A stretch of 64,000 nt of DNA, taken from positions 186,001 to 250,000 of the forward strand of contig JADJQU010000001.1 in the NCBI GenBank assembly GCA_016712565.1, written 5' to 3'. The notes below the pieces were generated by a model. The model made no database searches and had not been told where the DNA came from. It saw only the letters and a list, made by a program, of their open reading frames with translations. Of this stretch, positions 11,920 through 21,306 are shown one piece after another; the first letter of the stretch is position 1; every line of letters starts with the position of its first letter. Origin of the DNA: Planctomycetota bacterium (GTDB taxonomy: Bacteria > Planctomycetota > UBA1135 > GCA-002686595). A program made the position numbers and the translations under genes.

Positions 11920-12819
11920 TCAGGCCAGGATCGCGTCCATGCGGCGCGAAATGTCCAGCAGTCGTTCCTTCTCGCCGCCGCCCACCTCGGCCGTGGCCCA
12001 GCCGTCGTAGCCGATCTCGCGCAGCGCCTTGACCACCTCGGGCCAGCGGTTGTCGCCCTCACCCAGCTCCACCTCGAAGCCCTTCCAGCGGCCCAGCTCG
12101 TCGCGCTTCTTGCGGCTGTATTCCTTGATGTGCAGCTTCAGAATGCGTGCGCCCAGGATGCGGATCCACTGCTCGGGCCAACCGTAGGTGATCACGTTGC
12201 CCACGTCGAAATGCCAGCCGACCCAGGGCGACTGGAACTGGTCCACGTAGCGCGCGGCCTCCAGCGGCGAGAGCAGGAAGTTGTTCCAGACGTTCTCGAT
12301 GGCGATCTTGACGCGGGCGCGCTCGGCCGCGGCGAGCACCTGCTTGATCTCGGCGCTGGAACGCTCCCAGGCCTCGTCGTAGGCCACGTGTTCGTTGACC
12401 ACCGCGGGGACGAGCAGCACGCTCGTGCCGCCCCAGGCCGCGCAATCCTCGATCGAGCGCAGGAGGGCCGCGCGACCCTCGTCGCGCACGCGCGGGTCGG
12501 GATCGGAGAGTGGCTTGGACCAATGGGCCGAATCCACGGTGCCCTCGACCTCGAGGCCCGTGGCCTGCTTCGCCGCGAGCAACTCCTCCGTGCGCAGGTC
12601 CGAGGGGCTGTCCACCTCGACGCCGTCGAAGCCGCAGTCCCGCAACAGGCGGAAGCGCTCCAGGAGCGGCCCATGGTGCTGCACCATGCCCAGCATCACG
12701 GCCTTCTTGAATCTGCGCGGGCTCGCGGCCCCCTGGGCCGACGCGGGCAGGGCACCCAGGGCTGCCGCCACGCCGCCGGCGGCCCCGGCGATCACGAGCT
12801 CCCGTCGATCGAATTCCAT
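11920..12819 (-). CDS. Exported xylose-isomerase-like TIM barrel protein (sugar isomerase/epimerase family)
   Basis: The 299-aa protein starts MEFDRRELVIAGAAGG, a twin-arginine-type export signal, with cleavage likely after PASAQG. The body is an AP-endonuclease-2-like (xylose-isomerase) barrel: CGFDGVEVDSPSD, then a run of metal-site candidates KIAIENVWN (Glu), GWHFDVGNVITYG (His, Asp), ILKLHIKEYS (His, Lys) and WATAEVGGG (Glu). These are the usual divalent-metal ligands in this superfamily, which includes hydroxypyruvate isomerase, tagatose epimerase and 3-keto-glycoside lyases. It is the last gene of the minus-strand sugar operon, 8 bp after its neighbour. The exact substrate cannot be read from sequence; export argues for action on extracytoplasmic sugars. 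Confidence 0.88.
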   Translation of the reverse strand: MEFDRRELVIAGAAGGVAAALGALPASAQGAASPRRFKKAVMLGMVQHHGPLLERFRLLRDCGFDGVEVDSPSDLRTEELLAAKQATGLEVEGTVDSAHWSKPLSDPDPRVRDEGRAALLRSIEDCAAWGGTSVLLVPAVVNEHVAYDEAWERSSAEIKQVLAAAERARVKIAIENVWNNFLLSPLEAARYVDQFQSPWVGWHFDVGNVITYGWPEQWIRILGARILKLHIKEYSRKKRDELGRWKGFEVELGEGDNRWPEVVKALREIGYDGWATAEVGGGEKERLLDISRRMDAILA

Positions 12820-12827
12820 GCCGCCTC

Positions 12828-13727
12828 CTACCACACGTCCGCCGCCGCGAGCCCCCGGGCGACATCGGCCTCGGCGACGCTCGGGTTGCACTCGACGCCC
12901 ACGTAGCCCTTGTAGCCCAGGGCCGCGAGCTCCTTGAGCACGCGGTTGTAGTGGATCTCGCCCGTGCCCGGCTCGGTGCGGCCCGGGTGGTCGGCGAGCT
13001 GCACGTAGCCGATCTCCGCGATGCCCTCGCGCAGGTGCCCGCACAGGTCGCCCTCGCTGATGTGCATGTGGTAGAGGTCCCAAAGGATCTTCACGTGGGT
13101 CGAGCCCACGGCGCGCACGATCTTGATCGCGTTGGGTGAGCCGTAGAGGCAGTGGCCCTTGTGGTCCACGCGCACGTTCATGGGCTCCAGCACCAGCGTC
13201 ACGTCGTGATCCTCGGCGATCTTGGCCGCGCGCTTCAGGCCGAGAATCACCGCCGCGTGCATCTCCTCCATGCTCTTGCCCGGAATGTCGTTGCCGGCGA
13301 CGACGCACATCATCTTGGCCCCGAGCTGCTTGGCCGTGGCGCAGCCCGCGAGGATCTCCTGCTCCAACTTGGCGTGGTTCGCCGGGTCGTTCATGCCGGG
13401 CACGAAGCCCCAGCCGGTGAACTGCGTGCAGACCATGCCCGTGTCCTTCATGGCCGCCGAGATCGCCTCCAGGTCCTTGCCGCGCCAGGGCCAGAATTCG
13501 AAGGCCTGGAAGCCCACCTCGTGGGCCGCCCGGATGCGTTCGGGAAAGGGGAGTGCCCCCCACCACATCTCCAGGTTGGCGGCAAAGCGCGTCTTTGTGC
13601 CCCGCAGCGGGGGATCGCCCGCTGCCGGCCGAGCGAGGGGCGCGGGAGCCGCGGAGGCGCAGAGGCCGGCGGCGCCCGCCAGGGCACCGGCGGCGTAGAA
13701 GATCGAACGGCGATCGAACTGCGTCAT
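12828..13727 (-). CDS. Exported hydroxypyruvate-isomerase-like TIM barrel protein
   Basis: The 299-aa protein starts at the ATG at 13727 (MTQFDRRSIFYAAGALAG), two bases after the stop of the giant cytochrome gene, which favours this start over the in-frame ATG at 13742. The DRRSIFYAAG segment is a twin-arginine signal. The fold is xylose-isomerase-like: FQAFEFWPWRGKD near the N-terminus, VTLVLEPMN (Glu ligand), ILWDLYHMHISEGD (Asp, His), IGYVQLADHPGR and YVGVECNPS (Glu). The WPW/EFWPWRGKD stretch and HMHISEGD loop closely resemble hydroxypyruvate isomerase. It is the third gene of the four-gene operon. Because it is exported, glyoxylate-pathway hydroxypyruvate is an unlikely physiological substrate. 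Confidence 0.88.
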   Translation of the reverse strand: MTQFDRRSIFYAAGALAGAAGLCASAAPAPLARPAAGDPPLRGTKTRFAANLEMWWGALPFPERIRAAHEVGFQAFEFWPWRGKDLEAISAAMKDTGMVCTQFTGWGFVPGMNDPANHAKLEQEILAGCATAKQLGAKMMCVVAGNDIPGKSMEEMHAAVILGLKRAAKIAEDHDVTLVLEPMNVRVDHKGHCLYGSPNAIKIVRAVGSTHVKILWDLYHMHISEGDLCGHLREGIAEIGYVQLADHPGRTEPGTGEIHYNRVLKELAALGYKGYVGVECNPSVAEADVARGLAAADVW

Positions 13728-13729
13728 GT

Positions 13730-16700
13730 TCAAAGGCTCCAAAGGAACTCGATCAGGTCGCGCATTTCCTCGCGCGTCAGGAAACGCGTGAGGTCCGTGG
13801 GCATCGAGGACTGGCCCTCGCGGCGTTCCTCGATCTCCGCCACGTCGATCTCGTGCTGCTTGGCCGCGGCGTCGATCAAGTGCAGCGTCTTCTCATCCTC
13901 GGACAGCACCCGGCCTTCCAGGCGCGTGTCGTCCTTCAGGAACAGGATCGTGCTGCGGAAACCGGCGGCGATCGTGCGATTGGGGTCGCAGAGGGAGACC
14001 AGCAGGTCGGCGCGGGTGGCGCGGTCCTTCAGTCCATCGAGGGCGGGGCCCACCAGGCCGCCCTCGCCCGCGGCCTGGTGGCAGCGCAGGCAGGCGGTCT
14101 CGCTCTTCTCGCGGAAGATCCGCTTGCCCCGTTCGGCGTCGCCGCCGTGGAGCGAGTCGACGTACTCGGCCAGCAGGGGCTCCAGGTCGCGCGGTGCGCG
14201 CAGGGCCCGCAGGAGTTCCGGCACGCCGCCGTCCTGCTTCTTTTCCGCGGCGCGGGCCAGGTCCAGGGCGAGCTCGGGCGCGACGAGCCCCGCGGTCTGG
14301 CGCCGCAGCAGGTCGGCCAGGGCAGCGGAGGCGGCCGGCGTCGGGAGCTTGGCGAGCACCGAGAGGGCCGCGCGACGCTCGCGCAGCCCGCCCGATTCGA
14401 GCACTTGCAGGGCCAGGGAGAGGGCCTGGGCGGGCTCGATGCGCGGCAGGTGCTCCAGGGCCTCGGCGCGCACGTCGCGGTCCCCCGAGGCGATCCCGGC
14501 GCGGAGCGCCGCGCCCAGTTCGGCCGAGTCGAGCTGCGCGAGTCCGCGGATGGCCTCGGCGCGCACCATGGCCGGGCGCGTCTCGTCGGAGGCCCAGGCG
14601 GCCAGCCGGGGCGCGGCGGTGCCCAGGCGCAGCAGCACCGCCGATTGGACCCACTGGCGCGCCAGGGTGGGCTCCTCGCGCAGGGCCAGGGACTCGCCCA
14701 GGGAGAGCAGCGCCTCGCCGACCGCGGCCGCGACGGCGGCGTCCCGCTCGGGGAGCGGCCGCCAGGCGCCGACGACCGTGTCGCGGCTGGAGGGCTTGGC
14801 CCACTGACCCAGTCGCAGCAGGGCCTCCTCGCGCAGGCGCGCACTGACGTCGCCTCGGGCGGCGAACTCGGCGACTCGGGCAGCGTGGGCCCGCGTTCCC
14901 AGGCGGAAATTGGCGTTGATGGCCCGGCGCTGGAGCGCATATTCGTCGCCGCGGGCGTTGAGCAACGCCGCGAGGGGCTCCAGGGCCGCGGTGATCGGCA
15001 CGTCGTAGATGGCCCGGGCGGCCTCCAGCACCACCGCCGGGTCGGAATCGGCGAGGAAGCGCTGGACCTCGGGGCTCCCCTGGCGACGCAGGCCCACCAC
15101 GGCGGCCAGGCGCACGGCCTCGGAGTCGTGGTCCGCGAGGCCGGCGAGCTCGGCGGACTGGAAGCACGCGCCGAAGGCCAGCGAGGCACAGTGGGCCAGC
15201 ACCGGATCCGCCTCGCCGGGGGCCGCCGCGAATTCGATCAGCTCCCGGCCCACACCCGCCGCCTTCACGCGCGCGAGACCCAGGGCCGCGTACATGCGCA
15301 CGCGCGGCTCGGCGTCCCTGAGGCGCTTGACCAGGCCCTGGACCGCACCCGGCTCGCGCAGGTCGCCCAGCACGCGCGCCGCCTGGGCGCGCACCTCCGA
15401 GTCGGCGTCCTCGAGCAGCGGCGCGAGCCACAGGGCGCCGCGCGCGCCCTTCTCGCGCAGCAGCATTCCCAGGCCCCAGATGCCGTGGACGCGGGCGAGG
15501 CGCGACTTGGACGAGAGCGCGGCCTGCTCCAGCCGCGATCGGCCCGCCGCGCCCCTGCGCACGAGGGCGAACTGGGCTTCCTGGCGCACGCGTTGGTCCG
15601 CATGGGAGAGCAGGCCGGCGAGCTCGTTCTCCGGCCGCCGGTCGAAGCCCTCGCGCAGCAGGCGGGCCGCCTCGCGGGTCGCGAAAGCCCCCCGGGCCTC
15701 GGGATCGTACGCGCGCCAGATGCGGCCCTTGCCGGTCTGGTTCCAGCCCTCGGTCCAGTCGAGCACGTACATCGCGCCGTCAGGGCCGAGCTCCACGTCG
15801 GTGGCCAGCACGCCCCACCAGGTTTCGTCGTGGCGTCCCAGCTGGAAGCCCGCGCCGTGGGGCAGGAGTTCGAACCCGCGCACGCCGGAGTACTGGGCTC
15901 CGCCGCGAAAGTCCGCCAGGAAGAACCAGCCGGAATACTGCGCGGGAAGCCCCGTTCCGGGATCGATCGAAAGCCCGGAGGGGCCGTCGGACAGATTGGC
16001 GATCGGCGGCAGGATCGCGGCCACCTGATTGTCCGGATACGGGTGCCACTGCTTCTCGTCGTTCCACGGCCCGCGCACGTCGGGCTCGTTGATCCACTGG
16101 TAGGCCTGGCGCCAGCCCGAGTCGGAACCCTCGACCACGTGCACGAGGCGCGCAAGGTCGCCGCCGTCGGAGTTGTTGTCGCCGGTGAACAGGTTGCCGA
16201 AGGCGTCGAACACCAGGTCCTGGGGATTGCGCAGCCCGGTGGCGAAGAGCTCCAGCCCGCTGCCGTCGAGCTCGCAGCGCAGCACGGCGCCCGCTTCCGG
16301 GTACTCCATGCGCGTGCCGCTGGGCAGGGGCACGTTGAGTCCCCGGTCGCCCACGGAGAAGTAGAGCTTCCCGTCGGGTCCGATGCGCAGTCCGTGCAGG
16401 TCGTGGCCCAGGAGCGCCACGTGCACGCCGTAGCCCGTGGAGAGCTCTTCTTCCACGTCGGCGCGGCCGTCGCCGTTCCCGTCGCGCAGGCGCCACAGGG
16501 AGGGGATGCAGGTGTAGAACACGTCACCGCGGTAGGAGAGCAGGCTCGCGCCGATGCCCGCCGCCGCGTCGCGGAAGCGATCACTGAAGACCGTGGCGCG
16601 ATCCAGGAGCCCGTCACCGTCGTCGTCGGTCAGGCGCCGCACGCGCTCGCAGGCACGCTCGAATTCGGGGAAGCGCTCGCCCAGGTGCTTCTTGAAGTAG

Positions 16701-17068
16701 GCCACCCGGTCCTCGACCGTGCGCGCCGCCAGGTCGTCGTCGTTCCAGTCCATGTGGTCGCGGATGTCCGTGACCCCCTTGTGGTGGCGGAACGTCTCGC
16801 CCACGTAGACGGTCTTGCCGTCGTGGTCGAAGGCGAAGCACACGGGATTGGCGAGCAGGGGTTCGGCGGCCACCAGCTCGACCTTCCAACCCGCCGGCAG
16901 CTTGAAGCTCGAGAGGCGCTGCTCCGCCTCCGCGGAGCGCTCCGCCACGAAGGGTGCGAAGGGGTCGGGCTCTTGGGACTCGCCCTGGGGCGCGAAGGCC
17001 CCGGCGGGGGACGGCAGGGCGGCCAGCGCCGCCCAGGAAAGCCACGGACGGCCGCGGTTTGTGCTCAT
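13730..17068 (-). CDS. PVC-type membrane-bound dehydrogenase: beta-propeller, HEAT repeats and c-type heme domain
   Basis: This 1112-aa exported protein starts at an ATG that overlaps the upstream TIM-barrel stop (ATGA). After a signal peptide, residues ~50-460 form a six-bladed quinoprotein/sorbosone-dehydrogenase-like propeller (LPAGWKVELVAAEPLL, GLRIGPDGKLYFSVGDRG, NLFTGDNNSDGG, MYVLDWTEGW). Residues ~480-900 are HEAT-like helical repeats, and the C-terminus is a c-type cytochrome domain with CLRCH at 993-997 followed by the PTDLTRFLTREEMRDLIEFL motif typical of planctomycete Paralogous family cytochromes. By family knowledge it should oxidise a carbohydrate and pass electrons to the heme. 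The HEAT region may bind a polymer or partner. It is second in the operon, between Tat-exported TIM barrels. Substrate is unknown. Confidence 0.92.
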   Translation of the reverse strand: MSTNRGRPWLSWAALAALPSPAGAFAPQGESQEPDPFAPFVAERSAEAEQRLSSFKLPAGWKVELVAAEPLLANPVCFAFDHDGKTVYVGETFRHHKGVTDIRDHMDWNDDDLAARTVEDRVAYFKKHLGERFPEFERACERVRRLTDDDGDGLLDRATVFSDRFRDAAAGIGASLLSYRGDVFYTCIPSLWRLRDGNGDGRADVEEELSTGYGVHVALLGHDLHGLRIGPDGKLYFSVGDRGLNVPLPSGTRMEYPEAGAVLRCELDGSGLELFATGLRNPQDLVFDAFGNLFTGDNNSDGGDLARLVHVVEGSDSGWRQAYQWINEPDVRGPWNDEKQWHPYPDNQVAAILPPIANLSDGPSGLSIDPGTGLPAQYSGWFFLADFRGGAQYSGVRGFELLPHGAGFQLGRHDETWWGVLATDVELGPDGAMYVLDWTEGWNQTGKGRIWRAYDPEARGAFATREAARLLREGFDRRPENELAGLLSHADQRVRQEAQFALVRRGAAGRSRLEQAALSSKSRLARVHGIWGLGMLLREKGARGALWLAPLLEDADSEVRAQAARVLGDLREPGAVQGLVKRLRDAEPRVRMYAALGLARVKAAGVGRELIEFAAAPGEADPVLAHCASLAFGACFQSAELAGLADHDSEAVRLAAVVGLRRQGSPEVQRFLADSDPAVVLEAARAIYDVPITAALEPLAALLNARGDEYALQRRAINANFRLGTRAHAARVAEFAARGDVSARLREEALLRLGQWAKPSSRDTVVGAWRPLPERDAAVAAAVGEALLSLGESLALREEPTLARQWVQSAVLLRLGTAAPRLAAWASDETRPAMVRAEAIRGLAQLDSAELGAALRAGIASGDRDVRAEALEHLPRIEPAQALSLALQVLESGGLRERRAALSVLAKLPTPAASAALADLLRRQTAGLVAPELALDLARAAEKKQDGGVPELLRALRAPRDLEPLLAEYVDSLHGGDAERGKRIFREKSETACLRCHQAAGEGGLVGPALDGLKDRATRADLLVSLCDPNRTIAAGFRSTILFLKDDTRLEGRVLSEDEKTLHLIDAAAKQHEIDVAEIEERREGQSSMPTDLTRFLTREEMRDLIEFLWSL

Positions 17069-18036
17069 TTCGAGAACTTTTCGCGCATGCGCACCAAGAG
17101 CGCCCGCGTGGCCAGGATGCCCTCCTTCTCGGACAGGCGCTCGCCCTCGTACTCGATGCCGATCCAGCCGTGGAAGCCCGCCGCGAGCACGATTCCCAGC
17201 ATGCGCTCGTAGTCGGTGGCGGTCTCGTTCCCCTGGGCGTCGAAGTCGTGGCTCTTGGCGCTGACCGCCTTGGCGAAGGGCATCAGCTCCTGCACGCCCT
17301 GGTAGCGGTCGTAGGTCTTGCCCTCGCCCAGATGGAAGTTGCCGAAGTCCGGCAGGGTGCCCACGCGCGGGTGCGCCGCCTGCTTCATCACGCCCGCGAG
17401 CCAGGCGCCGTCCGAGGTGTTGCCGCCGTGGTTCTCGACGATCACGTTGATCCCGAGCGGGTCGGCGTAGTTCGCGAGCAGCACCAGCCCCTCGGCCGCC
17501 TGGGACTGGTGCTCCTCCCGCGTGCCGTCGCCGCCGGCGTTGACGCGGATCGTGGCGCAGCCCAGGGTCTTCGCCGCGTCCACCCAGCGCTTGTGGTTTT
17601 CCACCGCCTGGAGGCGCTCCTCCTTCTTCGAGGCCCCGAGCGCGCCCTCGCCGTCGCACATGATCAGGTGATTCGTGACGCCGTGGTCCTTGCAGCGCAG
17701 GTTGAGCTCCGCCAGGTACTTCGCGTCCCGCGCCTTGTCCTTGAAGAACGAGTTGACGTACTCGACGCAGTGCAGGTCGTAGTCCTTGGCCGCGACGACC
17801 GGAAAGTCCAGGTTGGACATGGCCCCCGACTGCAGCGCGCGATGCAGCGACCACTGGGCCAGGGAGATCCTGAAGGGCGGCGGGGGGGGAGCCTTGGGGC
17901 CGGCGCCGTCCTGGGCCGGGGCGGTCGGGTTTCCGGTGCTCCAGGCGCAGGCGGCCAAGGCCGAGGCGGCGCCAAGGGGCATCAGGGAGCCCAGGGAGGC
18001 GGTCCGAACCAGGAAATCGCGGCGTGAGGTGCTCAT
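17065..18036 (-). CDS. Tat-exported lipoprotein TIM barrel (sugar isomerase/epimerase family)
   Basis: The 323-aa product starts MSTSRRDFLVRTASLG, a textbook twin-arginine motif, followed by a lipobox-like LAAC at Cys30, so it is probably a Tat lipoprotein. A Pro-rich linker leads into a xylose-isomerase-like barrel: FRISLAQWSLHRAL, then VIVENHGGNTSD (Glu, His), GTLPDFGNFHLGEG (Asp, His), AVSAKSHDFDAQGN and WIGIEYEGE (Glu). It is the first gene of the minus-strand operon and overlaps the dehydrogenase by 4 bp. It is divergent from the DUF1080 gene with only ~90 bp between starts, so the two transcription units may share a control region. Anchoring at the membrane next to a periplasmic dehydrogenase fits a shared pathway. 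Confidence 0.9.
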   Translation of the reverse strand: MSTSRRDFLVRTASLGSLMPLGAASALAACAWSTGNPTAPAQDGAGPKAPPPPPFRISLAQWSLHRALQSGAMSNLDFPVVAAKDYDLHCVEYVNSFFKDKARDAKYLAELNLRCKDHGVTNHLIMCDGEGALGASKKEERLQAVENHKRWVDAAKTLGCATIRVNAGGDGTREEHQSQAAEGLVLLANYADPLGINVIVENHGGNTSDGAWLAGVMKQAAHPRVGTLPDFGNFHLGEGKTYDRYQGVQELMPFAKAVSAKSHDFDAQGNETATDYERMLGIVLAAGFHGWIGIEYEGERLSEKEGILATRALLVRMREKFSK

Positions 18037-18127
18037 GGCGGGGCAGAGCGTACCCCTGCGCGCCGAGCGTGCGCTACAACACGCACTTCAGGTTTCCCCA
18101 CGCTTCGGCCCCCCCGAGAACCCTTCC

Positions 18128-19537
18128 ATGATCTCCCTGCAGGCCCTGTGGGCCCCCGCCGTCCTGTGGACCGCACTGTGTGCCGGCGGGTGCCGGACTT
18201 CCGAGGTCGCCGCCGCTTCGCAGGCCCCCGCGGCGCCGATGGTCCCCGCGGCCGCCCCCGCCGCCGCCGAGCCCCCTGCCGCCCCGGCACCCGCGGTCGC
18301 CGCCGAGGCGGACTGGCGCGAGCTCTTCGACGGCAAGTCCCTCGACGGCTGGGTGACGAAGGGCGGCCACTACGACGGGGCCGCCGCCTGGACCATCGAG
18401 GACGGCGCCCTGACCGGCCGCGTGGGCCCGGGCGGTGAGGGCGGCCTGATCTACACCGCCGAGCCCTACTCCTCCTGCGAATTCCAGTGCGACGTGCGCA
18501 TGGACTATCCCTTCTACAGCGGGATCTTCCTGCGCATGGCCCCGGAGGGCCGCGGCGCCCAGGTGACCCTGGACCACCGCCCCGACGGCGAGATCGCGGC
18601 GATCTACTCCGACGGTTTCCTGGCCCACAACGAAGCGGCCAAGGACAAGTTCAAGCGCGGCGAGTGGAACCACGTGGAAGTGCGCTGCACGGGCTTCGAC
18701 ATGCGCCTGGTGGTGAAGCTCAACGGCGAGCAGGTGATGGACTACTCCGTTCCGCCCGGCACGCCGGGCTTTGCACCCCGGGGCCTGATCGGCCTCCAGG
18801 TCCACGGCGATCGCGACGATCCCAAGACCCACCGGGTGCAGTTCAAGAACATCCGCGTGCGCGAACTCCCCGTGTTCGAGGACCCGGGGTTCACGGCCGA
18901 CCCGCAGGGGATCCTGACGCCCGGCCCGGCGGCACGCCAGGCGGGCTGGCGTTCCCTGACCGCCCGGCCCGACCTGTCGGACTGGGCCGCCTCCGGCGAC
19001 CAGGAGGGGTACAAGCTCGAAAACGGCGTCCTGCACGTGCCGGCGAACGGCTCGGGCTACCTGCGCACCCTGGCCGACTTCACCGACTTCCACCTGCGGG
19101 TGGACTTCAAGATCGCCCGCATGGCCAACTCGGGCCTCTACCTGCGCTCCTGGCGCAAGGCCCAGAACCCCTCCTACGAGGGGGCCGAGGTCCAGATCCT
19201 CGACGACTTCAACTGGGAGAAGGAGACCCAGTCCAAGCTCTTGCCCTACCAGTTCACGGGAGGGCTCTACGGGTCGGTGCCGGCGGGCTGGAAGCGCTAC
19301 CGGCCCCTGGGGCAATGGAACACCTTCGAGGTCCTCTACGTGGGGAAACGGCTGGCCGTGGCCCTGAACGGGCTCGTGCTCTACGACGTGGACGTCATGC
19401 AGGTGCCCACCGGGGAGCACCCGCCCTTCTCCCAGCGGCCCTTCTCGGGTTTCATCGGGTTCCAGCGCTATGGGGCCCCCGGGGTGACCGAGCCCTATGC
19501 CGCCTGGTTCCGGAACGTCCTGGTGCGGGAACTTTGA
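18128..19537 (+). CDS. Lipoprotein with two DUF1080 (3-keto-disaccharide hydrolase-like) domains
   Basis: The 469-aa protein starts at the ATG at 18128 (MISLQALWAPAVLW), with lipobox-like AGGC around residue 21 and an Ala/Pro-rich linker to about 58. The first DUF1080 domain (about 60-250) begins ADWRELFDGKSLDGW, and the second (about 265-469) has WRSLTARPDLSDW and NSGLYLRSWRKAQNP. DUF1080 folds are concanavalin-like, and characterised members hydrolyse 3-keto-glycosides. The second domain keeps the EGAEVQILDDFNWEK segment typical of the family; the first looks more divergent and could be a binding module. It is divergent from the TIM-barrel/dehydrogenase operon, consistent with one exported pathway. 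Substrate is not readable. Confidence 0.9.
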   Translation: MISLQALWAPAVLWTALCAGGCRTSEVAAASQAPAAPMVPAAAPAAAEPPAAPAPAVAAEADWRELFDGKSLDGWVTKGGHYDGAAAWTIEDGALTGRVGPGGEGGLIYTAEPYSSCEFQCDVRMDYPFYSGIFLRMAPEGRGAQVTLDHRPDGEIAAIYSDGFLAHNEAAKDKFKRGEWNHVEVRCTGFDMRLVVKLNGEQVMDYSVPPGTPGFAPRGLIGLQVHGDRDDPKTHRVQFKNIRVRELPVFEDPGFTADPQGILTPGPAARQAGWRSLTARPDLSDWAASGDQEGYKLENGVLHVPANGSGYLRTLADFTDFHLRVDFKIARMANSGLYLRSWRKAQNPSYEGAEVQILDDFNWEKETQSKLLPYQFTGGLYGSVPAGWKRYRPLGQWNTFEVLYVGKRLAVALNGLVLYDVDVMQVPTGEHPPFSQRPFSGFIGFQRYGAPGVTEPYAAWFRNVLVREL

Positions 19538-19591
19538 GCCGCCATCGGCTATCCTGTTCGCCCCATTCCGTCCCCCTGAAGATCTGCTGAC

Positions 19592-19930
<339 letters not shown>

Positions 19931-19933
19931 ATC

Positions 19934-19956
19934 GGCCCCTCGCCGGGGAAGGGGCC
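19934..19956 (+). terminator. Possible terminator hairpin after ferredoxin gene
   Basis: A perfect 7-bp stem GGCCCCT/AGGGGCC with a 9-nt loop begins 4 nt after the ferredoxin stop. There is no real U-tract downstream (CTTGAAG), so it may need a factor or may be an mRNA 3' end stabiliser. Confidence 0.4.
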
Positions 19957-20157
19957 CTTGAAGCCCACCGCGAAGAGTTTTCCTGTGCGCCCGAACCGGG
20001 CCGTCGCCGGCGGGCAGGCCCGCGGGGACTGCAGGGCGATCCCTGTCCGCCCTGCGCGCCGAGGCCACGGGCGGCCGCGGGCGAGGCTCGCCCGCGCGTT
20101 TTCCAGGGGCATGGTAGATTTTCGCGGTCTTCCCTCCGCACCGACTGGATCCACACC

Positions 20158-21180
20158 ATGCGTTTCCTCCCCTCCGCGATGCTCGCGCTCGCGGCGCTCG
20201 CGCCGCAACTTTCCGCCCAGGTCAGCCCCGAAGCCGGCCCCGACCAGACGATCGCCTTCGGCTCCAGCGCGACGCTGGCCGGTGCGCTGAACAACCGTTC
20301 GCCGCTGGATTTCTGGACTTCCGACGGCAACCTCGCCACCGAGGACTGCATCGTCATGCACCGCGACGGTGAGCCGCTGCGCGCGAGCCCGCGGCTGCAC
20401 GATCCCCTGGGCGCCGGCATGGGCTGGCCCAGCGATCTTCTGCGCATCGGAGGTCAGGTGTACGGCATCGAGAGCGGCCGCCGCTTCCTGTACACCGTCG
20501 ACGAAATCACCGGGCTCTGCACGCCGATCGGCCCCGCGAACACGTGGAAAAACGTGTATTCGCTGGCCTACGACCCGGCCCTCGACCAGGTCTACGGCGT
20601 GGACCTGCTGAAGAAGCAACTGCTCAAGTTCAACCGCCACACGGGCGTGGTCACCAAGGTCGGGGTCAACACCCTCAAGGGCTATTTCTTGATCCGCGCC
20701 CTGGCGTTCCGCCCCTCGGACGGGTTCCTGTATGCGATCGACCAGGGCAAGAGCCAGTTGATCAAGATCAACCCCGTCACCGGCGCGCCGACCCTGGTAC
20801 GCCAGTACCTCAAGGTCTCGACCTCACGCATCGAGGAACTCGAGTTCGTGGGGGACGAGCTGTACGCGATGCTGGGCCTGCTCAACCTGCAGGGCGACCT
20901 GGTGGCCGGGCAATTGCAGCGGCTCGATCTGAACGGCGGCCCGACGGTCAACCTCGGGCCGATCATCCCTGAGTGCTCGCCCCACTCGCTCTTGATCAAC
21001 TCCCTGCCGGAGTCGTTCCAATGGGGCGTGGACAGCGGCCCGGGAGCGGTGACGTTCTCCGACGCGAAGTCCTTGACCTCCAGCGCGACGTTCAGCGCCC
21101 CGGGGACCTACACGCTCAGCCTGACGGCCTTCGCCGCGGGCGGCCCGGTGTCCGACACGCTGACCATCGACGTGCAGTGA
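20158..21180 (+). CDS. Secreted protein: propeller-like repeats apparently inserted in a PKD/K319-like domain
   Basis: The 340-aa product starts MRFLPSAMLALAALAPQLSAQ, a Sec signal. Residues 25-45 (EAGPDQTIAFGSSATLAG) look like the first strands of a K319/PKD-like Ig domain. Residues ~60-275 carry repeated YAIDQ/YGVD-type strands (YGIESGRRFLYTVDE, YGVDLLKKQLLKFN, YAIDQGKSQLIKIN) as in beta-propellers. Residues 284-340 (ESFQWGVDSGPGAVTFSD, APGTYTLSLTA, SDTLTIDV) match the second half of the same Ig domain. The order suggests a propeller inserted into an Ig fold. It is likely an extracellular binding or adhesion protein; no enzyme motif is seen. Confidence 0.82.
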   Translation: MRFLPSAMLALAALAPQLSAQVSPEAGPDQTIAFGSSATLAGALNNRSPLDFWTSDGNLATEDCIVMHRDGEPLRASPRLHDPLGAGMGWPSDLLRIGGQVYGIESGRRFLYTVDEITGLCTPIGPANTWKNVYSLAYDPALDQVYGVDLLKKQLLKFNRHTGVVTKVGVNTLKGYFLIRALAFRPSDGFLYAIDQGKSQLIKINPVTGAPTLVRQYLKVSTSRIEELEFVGDELYAMLGLLNLQGDLVAGQLQRLDLNGGPTVNLGPIIPECSPHSLLINSLPESFQWGVDSGPGAVTFSDAKSLTSSATFSAPGTYTLSLTAFAAGGPVSDTLTIDVQ

Positions 21181-21306
21181 GCCGCGGGAGGCTCGCCGAC
21201 CCTTCTCGGTGAGCCCGGGGCTCTCCACGGGCGCCAATGCGCGCCCGAGGATTCCCTGGCGACCGCCGCGGCCCTGCCGGGGCGCCACAGACCGCGGCGG
21301 CGGCCG

